Origin: Fulvitalea axinellae
GTDB lineage: Bacteria > Bacteroidota > Bacteroidia > Cytophagales > Cyclobacteriaceae
Direction: 5' to 3'
NCBI RefSeq assembly: GCF_036492835.1
Contig: NZ_AP025314.1
Location: 62,001 to 126,000, forward strand
Length of the DNA stretch: 64,000 nucleotides
The notes under the pieces were generated by a model that was not told where the DNA came from, made no database searches, and saw nothing but the letters and a program-made list of their open reading frames with translations. Both the position numbers and the translations under genes were made by a program. Of this stretch, positions 33,751 through 42,232 are shown in pieces (position 1 is the stretch's first letter; the number at the start of each line of letters is the position of its first letter).

Positions 33751-36297
33751 ATGTTCGCAAACCCCGCCCGCCGGAATCAAAATAGACGCGGCCCCTCCCC
33801 GAGTTCGGGCGCTGGCATGTACCCTCTGTCTCCAAACCAAGGGGTGATCCAGGGCATTTTTTCGAAAAACGACTTTCAAATATTCACAGGCCTACGATAT
33901 AAGAACGACAAAGAGAAGGGAAAAATGCTCAAGGCCCGGTATAAACAGAATCCGATGTTGTCGGTATTGGATGAATGCCTTGAGCGGTATGAACGGGAAG
34001 TAGCTGTATTGAAGGAAAAAGGGGAGCTGTGTCTTAGGCTTTCCGAAGAAGCCAAACCTCTTCGTGAGGAATGGGAAAGGATTGCCGCTTTGCAAAACAA
34101 GTTACCGACCCGGGAACACCGTTTAGATTTCGGTCCGATTCGTAGCCGTGCCCGTCGCCCGTTTGAGAGTAAGGTTAGGGAGATCCGACGCGCTCATCCC
34201 GAATACGAGGAAGCCGTTCACGCTTGCCTGGCCACTATTTATCGCATGGAAACGGAAATTTACTCGTGGTTCAAGACAGTATACATCCCTATGGAAGGGC
34301 AACACCACCCTTTCGTTGGCGTGTTTATCCAGTTGCTTAACCAAATTGACGAGGAACACGAAAAGCTGATAGCCATAACTATTAGGGAGCGCTTCACGCT
34401 TTGGCGACCCGGGAATGATGAGCATGACGAAATTGCCCCAGAGGATTATTATGAGGGAAGAGATGAAATCCAATGGCAGGACATGGCTCCGGGCGACTTT
34501 AAGTTTGTAGATGAAAACGCCAGCGATTTGTGGGAGCGGATATCCCAGAACATGACGCCTTTGCTGGCTTTCTCTTCCGGAGCGGAAACTTTGGCCGAGA
34601 AGCCAGAAGCTCCCCCTTACTCCACCGCGGCGTCGCTGTTGGTGACGAATGCGGCTGATGTGGTAAAAAGTGTAAGTGATGACTTAACGCTTGACTTCTC
34701 GACTAAATTTCTATCGCACGTAGCCAAACTGCTGTACACTTATCATGGTCGTGACCTTTTGCGTCGTCTGATTATACAGAGTATGCATGAGGAACGTGCG
34801 GTTAATTCGCAGGCGTTCCGGCAGTCGCGTTATGGACATTTGTTCAAAGCTTTGGATCCGGATGAAGACAGGCCTATAGAGCGAATTACGTCCGAGGGGG
34901 AAATGATTCCGATACCGAAGCCACCGAAAAAGAAGAAGACAGCGTCCGAACCGAAATATAAAAGAAGGGCGAGCTTGGATGAAACTTCGGATCCTGAAGT
35001 AAGAAATCTGGCTCCTGACTTTCTTAAACAACCGGGAAAATTAAAAGATGGAAAATCTAGGGATGTTGGCCATTCTTCCAGAATAATGATAAGGCACCCA
35101 AGGTTGGGTGATAGCAGTCCGTGGGTGGCGCACGGTAGCTTTGACGAGGGGTCTTTTATGTTTGAAAATCCTCCGCCAGAGGTGACCCATAGGGCTGGAC
35201 ACCAGTCTCCTCCATCGGAAGAAATTGTAGAGGGATGGAGAACCGAAGCGAGGCGTAAGGCTTTGGATGATTTCCTTGAGCGTAAAGAGAGGTCGCATAG
35301 TCTAGACTTTGAGACCAAGCGTCCGGCTGATGGAGCGGGGAAAACAACGGGAAGCTTGGGTGATCTGTCCAAAGCCGGGGACTCACACCGAGCAGGAGCC
35401 CAAGGCCTTGACCCGACACAAGGAATTCCGCCGAGTTTCAAGCCTTTGATCGGCTCAAGTAGGTCGGAAGAGGAACTATTCAATATGAGTGATACTTCGT
35501 CCGTAAGAAGTAAACCGAAGGAAGTGGCGCTTGCCAGAACGCCAAGTCCGGTTACGTTGGGAAGTATTTATCGGAAAACGCACGATCGGAGTGTTGCGGG
35601 AATGTCCCATGGCGCCGAAGAGCTTTCGCATAGTCTGGCTTTGTCTACACTACGGCAAACGCCAAGGTCCACGGGGTCTGGTGAGGGTGATCTGTTTTCG
35701 GGCTCTGGAGAGTGGGTGGCCGTTGAGATGTCAGTGGTTGGTGACAGTTTGCTGGGCGACGAGCATAGATCGCCCGGCGTGGGTGTGAAATTCGTTAAGG
35801 GAAAAGAGATTGTGGATGCGTCGAGAAGCCAGATGCGGGGAGTTTTGAAGGAAGGAATCGATATTCGGCCACAAGAGGAAGGGCCTCCGCAACCTTTCCA
35901 ATTGGAGGTCCCCGCCGAGGCATACGGAAGTATATCGCCAAATGATAAGTTGCCTAACCCGGTGACGGCTTGGATTCCGAAAGGTCTCGATTATTCGAGC
36001 TACATGGTGGAATCCCATAACTATTCGAAAAAGAGACCGAACGATCGCTTTTTGGCTATCGATCCGCCGTTTGTCCATTTCGCGAGAGTGCTTTCCGGGG
36101 CTATAGACGCCTGGGAAGGACATCTGACCAAGGAAGGTAGAGCCACTACCAGCGGCGCGGCAAAAGATCCGAAAGCATTTACCGGTACGCCTTCGGAGGT
36201 GGAGAATTTGATCCGTGGCGATTGGAACATTCCGAGGAGAAAAGTCGGTACAGAGGGTAAATACTACAAAGCTCGTGATGAGCATACCAGTTATTGA
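33751..36297 (+). CDS. 848-residue protein of unknown function with long disordered middle
   Basis: I do not recognise a domain. ATG 33751 is preferred; an in-frame TTG at 33706 would add 15 residues. There is no signal peptide or membrane segment. The N-terminus (ANPARRNQNRRGPSPSSG, then PLSPNQGVIQGIF) is disordered and then gives way to a helical part (about residues 50-380). About 395-690 is Ser/Pro/Lys-rich and low in complexity (PKPPKKKKTASEPKYKRRAS). A folded C-terminal part follows (about 700-848). The VIQ-type N-terminus resembles leaders I associate with proteins of extracellular contractile injection systems in Bacteroidota; this is inference only. It is flanked by unrelated genes. 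Confidence 0.75.
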   Translation: MFANPARRNQNRRGPSPSSGAGMYPLSPNQGVIQGIFSKNDFQIFTGLRYKNDKEKGKMLKARYKQNPMLSVLDECLERYEREVAVLKEKGELCLRLSEEAKPLREEWERIAALQNKLPTREHRLDFGPIRSRARRPFESKVREIRRAHPEYEEAVHACLATIYRMETEIYSWFKTVYIPMEGQHHPFVGVFIQLLNQIDEEHEKLIAITIRERFTLWRPGNDEHDEIAPEDYYEGRDEIQWQDMAPGDFKFVDENASDLWERISQNMTPLLAFSSGAETLAEKPEAPPYSTAASLLVTNAADVVKSVSDDLTLDFSTKFLSHVAKLLYTYHGRDLLRRLIIQSMHEERAVNSQAFRQSRYGHLFKALDPDEDRPIERITSEGEMIPIPKPPKKKKTASEPKYKRRASLDETSDPEVRNLAPDFLKQPGKLKDGKSRDVGHSSRIMIRHPRLGDSSPWVAHGSFDEGSFMFENPPPEVTHRAGHQSPPSEEIVEGWRTEARRKALDDFLERKERSHSLDFETKRPADGAGKTTGSLGDLSKAGDSHRAGAQGLDPTQGIPPSFKPLIGSSRSEEELFNMSDTSSVRSKPKEVALARTPSPVTLGSIYRKTHDRSVAGMSHGAEELSHSLALSTLRQTPRSTGSGEGDLFSGSGEWVAVEMSVVGDSLLGDEHRSPGVGVKFVKGKEIVDASRSQMRGVLKEGIDIRPQEEGPPQPFQLEVPAEAYGSISPNDKLPNPVTAWIPKGLDYSSYMVESHNYSKKRPNDRFLAIDPPFVHFARVLSGAIDAWEGHLTKEGRATTSGAAKDPKAFTGTPSEVENLIRGDWNIPRRKVGTEGKYYKARDEHTSY

Positions 36298-36383
36298 AAA
36301 TAAGGCGTTTTCCTTTTGTTTAGGCTTCGTTTCGAACCGTTTTTTTAGGACTTTTGTATAACAGACAAAATATCCTGAAAACA

Positions 36384-36746
36384 ATGGTTTTGCGTATGCG
36401 CTGGTTCGTTTTTTCTTTCTTCTTGTTAACGTTCTCTTTCTGTACTTTCCAAAGCGCAAGCGCCCAATCTGGAAAAGGCTGTCAGGTTTACGGAGAAATT
36501 TACGTGACCAAAAAGCTTGCGGAAGCGCATTTTCGGGTATATGTGGAGAAGGAGTCGGACGCTTTTGCTGACGTGATCGTGTTTAAGGAAGACGCCCGTA
36601 CTTTGGCCGACGGGCCGGGCAAGTGGTACATCACCAAGACAAAGCGCTTTGCCAAATACAGGGTAATCTATGTCAAAGACAGAAGAAAAGCGGACTTCAG
36701 CGTATTCTTTACCGACGAGCCGGAGTTTGCGGGGTGTAACGACTAG
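36384..36746 (+). CDS. Small exported protein, DUF6150-like
   Basis: 120 residues from ATG 36384; an upstream TTG (36354) would lengthen the leader. Signal peptide ends near SASA-Q. The mature part has short repeats of the type VYVEKESDAFADVIVF, WYITKTKRFAKYRVIYV and VKDRRKADFSVFFT, i.e. a beta-strand followed by a basic/aromatic step, as in DUF6150 proteins. One Cys near each end (GKGCQVYG and AGCND) could form a disulfide. Function is unknown. Confidence 0.7.
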   Translation: MVLRMRWFVFSFFLLTFSFCTFQSASAQSGKGCQVYGEIYVTKKLAEAHFRVYVEKESDAFADVIVFKEDARTLADGPGKWYITKTKRFAKYRVIYVKDRRKADFSVFFTDEPEFAGCND

Positions 36747-36808
36747 CGTTTACACGAACGGTTTCATATTCTCCCGGTCTTTATTTTAATTCAAAAAAAA
36801 CTATCATA

Positions 36809-37639
36809 GTGGATTTTATCGAAGTCAAAGTCTCTTGCGACGAGAATTATAGCGAAATATTTCAGGCGGAACTCTCGTACGCCGGATTTACGTCTTTTAT
36901 CGACACCGACGGGGGCTTTTGCGCATATGCCGAAGTGGAGGCTTTTGATAAGGCGGCCGTGGAGGAAATTTTCGGACGTTATACCGAGTTGACCGAGGCC
37001 GGTTATTCCATCTCGGAAGTGGAACGTAAAAACTGGAACGAGGAGTGGGAGAAAAACTACTCGCCGATTGAAGTGGACCAGCGTTGTGTGGTTCGCGCCA
37101 GCTTCCATGATCCACGTCCGGAGTTTGAGTACGAGATTGTGATCAACCCGAAGATGTCTTTCGGAACAGGTCACCATGAGACTACTCACTTGATGTTGGC
37201 TCAGGAACTGGATATGGATTTGGCCGGAAAAGACGTGTTGGACGCCGGTTGCGGAACGGGAATTTTGGCGATTATGGCCAAGCTTCGTGGCGCCGCAAGC
37301 GTGGAGGCTTATGACATTGACGAATGGTGTGAGGAAAATAGCCGTGAGAACTTCGGCCTGAACAATTGCGAGGATATCATGGTGCGTACGGGTACGGTGA
37401 AGACTTTGGAATTCGACCGTGATTTCGATGTGATTTTGGCGAATATCAACAGGAACGTATTGGTGGAGGAAATTCCCGATTACTCATCGATGCTCAAGGC
37501 TGGCGGAAAGCTTTTGCTGAGCGGGTTTTACGAGCGGGATATTCCGGTAATTGAGGAAGTGACCAAAGCCAACGGATTGTCTTTGGAGAAAGTGACGAAA
37601 AGGAATGATTGGGTTTCCGCCCGGTTTGGAAAATTATAA
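36809..37639 (+). CDS. prmA: Ribosomal protein L11 methyltransferase
   Basis: 276 residues starting at GTG 36809. It trimethylates lysines of L11 using SAM. The N-terminal substrate-recognition domain (1-90, ending in ERKNWNEEWEKNYSP) is followed by a class I methyltransferase with DAGCGTGILAI as motif I (about residues 143-153), FGTGHHETT as the family hallmark and ILANINRNVL as motif IV. It is complete and ends before a 23-bp GC-rich hairpin at 37660-37682. Confidence 0.95.
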   Translation: MDFIEVKVSCDENYSEIFQAELSYAGFTSFIDTDGGFCAYAEVEAFDKAAVEEIFGRYTELTEAGYSISEVERKNWNEEWEKNYSPIEVDQRCVVRASFHDPRPEFEYEIVINPKMSFGTGHHETTHLMLAQELDMDLAGKDVLDAGCGTGILAIMAKLRGAASVEAYDIDEWCEENSRENFGLNNCEDIMVRTGTVKTLEFDRDFDVILANINRNVLVEEIPDYSSMLKAGGKLLLSGFYERDIPVIEEVTKANGLSLEKVTKRNDWVSARFGKL

Positions 37640-37659
37640 AAACATATAACAGAATTTAG

Positions 37660-37682
37660 GCCCGGGAAGATACCTCCCGGGC
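37660..37682 (+). terminator. GC-rich hairpin between prmA and the M23 gene
   Basis: GCCCGGGA and TCCCGGGC are perfect 8-bp arms around a 7-nt loop. No T-run follows, so termination may be inefficient. The next start codon is 17 nt away. Confidence 0.5.
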
Positions 37683-37698
37683 TCCAACACAGCCCCTT

Positions 37699-39012
37699 AT
37701 GAAGAAATTATTTTACAGCGTGGTCGCTTTGGTGGCTGGCGCTTCGGCTATTTATTTTCTCTTTGACGGAATAAGTCAGGAGCCCGAAGCTTCGGTGCCA
37801 ATGGAGGTTGCGGACACGGTTGCCGTGGTGGCGGAACAGGAGAAACTCTACGGAATCATTGTGGATTCCCTCAATATCGAGGAAGGAACGGTTAAAGAAG
37901 GTGAGAATCTTTCCTCGATATTGAATGGTTTCGGTGTTAGCCAAAAGACGGTCCACGAAATCGCCACAGGCTTCAAAGACGTTTTCGACGTTAGGAAAAT
38001 CAAAGTAGGCAATGGCTTTACGGCTTTGTCGCAGGATTCGGTGTTGTCCCGTTTCGTTTATGAGATTGATCCGGTGGAATATGTGGTTTTTGACCTTAGT
38101 TCCGATAGTCTGAACGTTTACCGTGAGAAAAAGGAAGTGGAATTCCGCGAGCGGACTTTGTCCGGCGTGATTACCTCCTCTATGTACAATGCGATTACGG
38201 ACCAAGGTGTCAGTCCGCTTTTGGCCAACAAGCTGGCGGATGTTTACGCTTGGCAAGTCGACTTTTTCCACATTCAGAAAGGCGACCGCTTCCGTTTGAT
38301 TTACGAAGAAAAACTGGTGGACGACGAAGTGATCGGTTTTGGTAAGATCAAGGCGTCGGAGTTTAACCATTTCGGAAAAGAATACTTCGCCTATTTATTT
38401 GAGAATGGCGATACGATGGAATATTTCGACGAGGAAGGGAATAGTTTGAGAAAAGCGTTTTTGAAAGCCCCGTTGAAGTTTTCGAGAATAAGTTCCCGCT
38501 TCTCTCGCAGGCGTTTCCACCCAGTTCAAAAACGTTATAAAGCGCATTTGGGTACCGACTACGCCGCGCCGAGAGGTACTCCTATTATGTCTGTCGGTGA
38601 TGGGGTGGTGGTGGAAGCCAGATATTCCCGCTACAACGGAAACTATGTGAAAGTGCGCCACAACAGCGTTTACACTACGCAGTACCTCCATATGTCGAAG
38701 ATCAAGTCCGGCATTCGTTCGGGCAAGACGGTGAAGCAAGGTCAGGTGATTGGTTTTGTGGGAAGCACGGGATTGGCCACCGGCAATCACTTGTGTTACC
38801 GTTTTTGGAAAAACGGAAGGCAAGTGGACGCTTTGCGTGTAGAACTTCCGGCCAGCAAGCCGTTGCCGGATAGTTTGCGTTTGGCTTTTGGTGCCGTTAA
38901 GGATCAATTTCGCCCAAGACTTGCGGAAATAGAATATCCAGAGGAAGAAAGAAAACTTTTGGCCGAGATACCATCGGCTACCGTAAGTCAGGAATCAACG
39001 TTGGAGCAATAG
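37699..39012 (+). CDS. M23 peptidoglycan DD-metallopeptidase family protein
   Basis: 437 residues. It has an N-terminal anchor or signal segment (residues 1-22) and a LysM-like/OapA-type N-terminal domain (about 45-200). The M23 domain (about 285-390) carries HLGTDYAAPRGTPI with the zinc-binding His and Asp. The second motif reads GNHLCYRFW rather than HLHYxF, so the position of the last zinc His is a Cys. Cys can coordinate zinc, and I recall this variant from other Bacteroidota M23 proteins, but the activity is not certain. A role in cell-wall remodelling is likely. A strong terminator follows. Confidence 0.9.
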   Translation: MKKLFYSVVALVAGASAIYFLFDGISQEPEASVPMEVADTVAVVAEQEKLYGIIVDSLNIEEGTVKEGENLSSILNGFGVSQKTVHEIATGFKDVFDVRKIKVGNGFTALSQDSVLSRFVYEIDPVEYVVFDLSSDSLNVYREKKEVEFRERTLSGVITSSMYNAITDQGVSPLLANKLADVYAWQVDFFHIQKGDRFRLIYEEKLVDDEVIGFGKIKASEFNHFGKEYFAYLFENGDTMEYFDEEGNSLRKAFLKAPLKFSRISSRFSRRRFHPVQKRYKAHLGTDYAAPRGTPIMSVGDGVVVEARYSRYNGNYVKVRHNSVYTTQYLHMSKIKSGIRSGKTVKQGQVIGFVGSTGLATGNHLCYRFWKNGRQVDALRVELPASKPLPDSLRLAFGAVKDQFRPRLAEIEYPEEERKLLAEIPSATVSQESTLEQ

Positions 39013-39033
39013 ACGGGCAAACCAACGTGTTGA

Positions 39034-39067
39034 GGGAGAAATACGAATTTGTATTTCTCCCTTTTTT
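39034..39067 (+). terminator. Terminator of the M23 gene
   Basis: GGGAGAAATAC (39034-39044) pairs perfectly with GTATTTCTCCC (39051-39061), followed by six T. Confidence 0.93.
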
Positions 39068-39142
39068 GTGCGTTAGAAGTTACAAATTCAACAGATTTAG
39101 CCTATTTTAGCAAAACCCGCTCATCAGTCGTATACTTTATTT

Positions 39143-41464
39143 ATGTACAAGAACAACCTGATCCTGTTGGTGTTGGCGTTTTTGCCGTTGCTGTCTTTTT
39201 CCCAAAAAAAGAGACAGACCGTTGGCGTTGTACTTAGCGGCGGAGGCATGAAAGGTGTGGCGCATGCCGGTGTTCTGAAAGCTTTGGAGGAACGGAATAT
39301 CCCGATCGATTATATCACGGGAACCTCGATGGGCGCTGTGGTGGGCGGAATGTACGCTTCGGGAATGTCGCCGTTGGAGATTGTCCAATACCTGAAAGAT
39401 GATAAGTTTCAGGAGTGGCTGAGTGGCGTCTATGACCGGAAATATGATTTTTTGTACGCCGCCGAAGATGATACTCCTTCTTGGGCCTCTTTTAGCGTAG
39501 CGTTGGATTCCACATTCAGAAGTACGCTTGGGAGCGGATTAGCGAAAGATGTTGCGCTGAATTACGTGCTGACGGAGAAAACAGCCAGAGCCTCGTCCGC
39601 AGCGAATTATGATTTTGATAGCCTGATGGTGCCGTTCGCCGCAACGGCTTCTGAGATATTTACCCAAAAGCCGGTTGTTCTTCGCAAAGGCTCTCTTTCC
39701 AAGGCCATCCGGGCTTCCATTACGGTTCCGGTTGTTTTTCGGCCTATCCGGGTAAACGGACAGTATTATTTTGACGGCGGTGTTTATAACAACTTCCCCG
39801 TTGATCTTTGCCGAAAGCTCTACAAGCCCGATGTGGTTATAGGGGTCAACGTATCCTCGAAAACATTCAAAGGCTATCCTTACGGAGAGGACGAGCAATT
39901 GTTGGGCGATGTGCTGATGTTCGCCTTCCTTGACCGTTCCGATCCTGATGCCGTCGGGGCCGACGGGATTTATATAGCTCCGGATCTGGGAGATTATACG
40001 GCTATGGACGTGGCGGCTATTCCGGCCATTCTTGATAGCGGGTATGTCGCCGCGCAAAAGAAAATGCCCGAGATCCTGGAAAAGATCACGGCACGGAGAA
40101 CATGCGAAGAGACTGGAAAAATTAGGAATGAGTTTCTTAAAAAATCGGAACCTCTGGTTTTTTCCGGTGTGCGCTACAAAGGTTTCACAAAAAATGAACA
40201 GCGTTTCGTTCACAGTTTTTTTAAGAAAAGAAAAAGGGCTACACTTTACCTTAGCGATATAAAAGAGGGTTTTAACTCTTTGGTCTCAATTCCGTATTTC
40301 GCTAACACTTACCCGGATATAAAGTGGGATCCTGACTCGGAGGCTTACAAATTGGTTCTTGAGGATAACAGTAAGCGTGACCTTAGCTTGCAAGCCGGCG
40401 GAGCGGTTAACTTACGGGCGTCCAGTATTTTCTATTTGGGGCTGAAGCTGACGCACTTTGACGGAGTGCTGAGTCGTCATACAGCGGATGTGTACACTGG
40501 CCGGATTTACAATTCCGTTCATTATCATTCCCGGTTTTATATGCCTTCGTCGTTGAGTTTCTACGTTCAGCCGTTCTTTACGCTCAATAAGTGGGATTAT
40601 TCCAACGCATTGTCATTGATAGGCGGATCGAACGGGGATTCTCCTTTGCTGGTTCGGCAAGACGAATTTATCGGGCTTGAACTTGGGGCTCCTTTGGGAT
40701 TGAAATACAAGGCGGGATTCAAAGGGGGGTATTTACGAAATAGAGACCAATACTCTTACCTGAGGAGGTTTGTAGATGAAGGCCAGAAAATGGACCTTCA
40801 CGTAATCGAAGGAAAAAGGTTTGGAGTATTTGTGAAACGAAATACTTATGATAGAAAAGCTTTCCCGAAAGAAGGGACAAAAATGCGTTTCGGGCTCGAT
40901 TATTACGGGACATTTAATCGATACTATCCTGGCCTGGAAGAAGATGCGGCCAGGCAAGCGAAAAATGTGACGGACTGGTTCCGTCTACAATTCCGTTTGG
41001 AACAGTTTATCCCGATGTCAAAAACCTACACTTTAGGTTATCTCGCTCAAGCCGATTTTTCCACCGACCATACTTTTCCGGATTATAACGGTACATTGAT
41101 AAATACGCCGGGATTTTATCCGACAGAGGATAGTAAATTGCTGTTTTTGAATGATTTTCACTCGCCGAATTTTGTTGCAGGAGGATTAAGAAATGCATTG
41201 AGCTTTGGAAATAACTTCCAGTGGCGGGTTGACGGGTACGTATTCGCTCCGCTGGAATCCGTTAAGTTCAACAAGAATTTCAAGCCCAAGATCGAAGGGG
41301 ATATTTTTAGACATATCAGGCTTTCGGCCGGTACGACTTTCTTGTATCAAACGCCTATTGGCCCTATCAGCGCTACGTATAATTACTACGACGACCCGGG
41401 CAACGAACACAATTTCTTTCTCTCTTTCGGGTACTTTATGTTCCGAAGAAGCGCCTTGGACTAG
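39143..41464 (+). CDS. Patatin-like phospholipase fused to an outer-membrane barrel
   Basis: 773 residues. Signal peptide ends near LSFS-Q. The patatin domain (about 28-320) has the oxyanion loop GGGMKGVAHAG, the nucleophile motif GTSMG and the DGG of the Ser/Asp dyad (YYFDGGVYNNFP). A short POTRA-like region (about 340-420) and a 16-strand Omp85/BamA-like barrel follow (QAGGAVNLRASSIFYLGLKL onward, last strand FFLSFGYFMF). The domain order matches the PlpD-type patatin autotransporters, so the lipase may reach the cell surface or act in the periplasm. The last two codons overlap the end of ccoS on the other strand. Confidence 0.92.
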   Translation: MYKNNLILLVLAFLPLLSFSQKKRQTVGVVLSGGGMKGVAHAGVLKALEERNIPIDYITGTSMGAVVGGMYASGMSPLEIVQYLKDDKFQEWLSGVYDRKYDFLYAAEDDTPSWASFSVALDSTFRSTLGSGLAKDVALNYVLTEKTARASSAANYDFDSLMVPFAATASEIFTQKPVVLRKGSLSKAIRASITVPVVFRPIRVNGQYYFDGGVYNNFPVDLCRKLYKPDVVIGVNVSSKTFKGYPYGEDEQLLGDVLMFAFLDRSDPDAVGADGIYIAPDLGDYTAMDVAAIPAILDSGYVAAQKKMPEILEKITARRTCEETGKIRNEFLKKSEPLVFSGVRYKGFTKNEQRFVHSFFKKRKRATLYLSDIKEGFNSLVSIPYFANTYPDIKWDPDSEAYKLVLEDNSKRDLSLQAGGAVNLRASSIFYLGLKLTHFDGVLSRHTADVYTGRIYNSVHYHSRFYMPSSLSFYVQPFFTLNKWDYSNALSLIGGSNGDSPLLVRQDEFIGLELGAPLGLKYKAGFKGGYLRNRDQYSYLRRFVDEGQKMDLHVIEGKRFGVFVKRNTYDRKAFPKEGTKMRFGLDYYGTFNRYYPGLEEDAARQAKNVTDWFRLQFRLEQFIPMSKTYTLGYLAQADFSTDHTFPDYNGTLINTPGFYPTEDSKLLFLNDFHSPNFVAGGLRNALSFGNNFQWRVDGYVFAPLESVKFNKNFKPKIEGDIFRHIRLSAGTTFLYQTPIGPISATYNYYDDPGNEHNFFLSFGYFMFRRSALD

Positions 41465-41628
41465 TCTTTCTTGCCTTTGGATTTGCCCTTTTTGTCATCG
41501 AAAAGAATTCTTACCGACGGCGAATAAGTGTCCTCGTACTGTCCGGAGCGGACAGCCCATAGGAATGCGAGCAGAAAGCCGGCTGCCACTACTACGCATA
41601 TCACGATCAAAACGGGTACTACTGTCAT
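41461..41628 (-). CDS. ccoS: cbb3-type cytochrome oxidase assembly protein CcoS
   Basis: A short gene found by translating the minus strand between 41461 and 41628: 55 residues, start ATG 41628. One membrane segment (VLIVICVVVAAGFLLAFLW) is followed by the hallmark AVRSGQYEDTYSPSVRILFDD, which matches CcoS, needed for cofactor insertion in cbb3 oxidase. The C-terminus is Lys-rich. CcoS normally adjoins ccoNOP or the copper ATPase ccoI; here it stands alone. Its stop codon shares the palindrome CTAG (41461-41464) with the stop of the patatin gene. Confidence 0.88.
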   Translation of the reverse strand: MTVVPVLIVICVVVAAGFLLAFLWAVRSGQYEDTYSPSVRILFDDKKGKSKGKKD

Positions 41629-42232
41629 ATCTGTTGGAGTTAGGGCTTTCTTGGCTTAGTTAGATACGTAAAGTTACAACTTATCGGCGGGAAGTTGTAT
41701 ATACTTAACATCAAAGCAACGCCAAAGCGAGAAGTATCATATCGGGCCGATCGTAGTATTTGTACAGCTTTTTGTTTTGGAGTCTTCCAATACTCTTTTT
41801 TTCAACATACGATACGGTAAGTTCTCGGCCAATTCCGCCAAATTTGCCCTTGACCGTTAATCGAATTACCTCGGGCGTTTCGGGTTTTCCAATTAAGTTT
41901 TGTGGGACTCCTTGGTTAAATCTGCCCGCAGGCAAAGCTCGAAGAACAGTTATTAAGCTAAAAAAGAGTTATTTGATTAGTTCCGTTCTAAAGCCGTCCG
42001 CCCTCCCGGACGGTTTTTTTGTGCGAAATTCTCAAGCTTGAGAATATGCGAATAGAGACCGTAAAGGGCCATTTTCTCAAAAGTCTTGGGCATTCGCCGA
42101 AAAGTGGTTAGGGTATGAGCGAGCTAGCGGGGACTAAATTTAAATTTTATATAATTTTTGACGATAATAAAAATATCTTTATAGTGTTTATCTGTAATAA
42201 AGGCTTTTAACGTTTTTATCGTCTTATATTTT
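41629..42232. other. Intergenic stretch with a terminator and a palindrome
   Basis: About 600 bp without a convincing gene. A minus-strand frame at 41711-41935 has a protein-like composition but only a TTG start and no family I recognise. The region holds a strong plus-strand terminator (41994-42020) and an 18-bp perfect palindrome ATTCTCAAGCTTGAGAAT (42028-42045), ahead of the AT-rich promoter region of the large gene at 42233. Confidence 0.5.
41994..42020 (+). terminator. Terminator with no obvious gene upstream
   Basis: CCGTCCG (41994-42000) pairs with CGGACGG (42007-42013), followed by seven T. The nearest plus-strand gene ends 530 bp earlier, so a short unannotated transcript is possible. 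Confidence 0.85.

Noticed and set aside
41711..41935. 74-codon minus-strand frame with protein-like composition
   Set aside because: It has a TTG start only, no recognised family and no conserved signal. It may be a decayed gene but cannot be supported.
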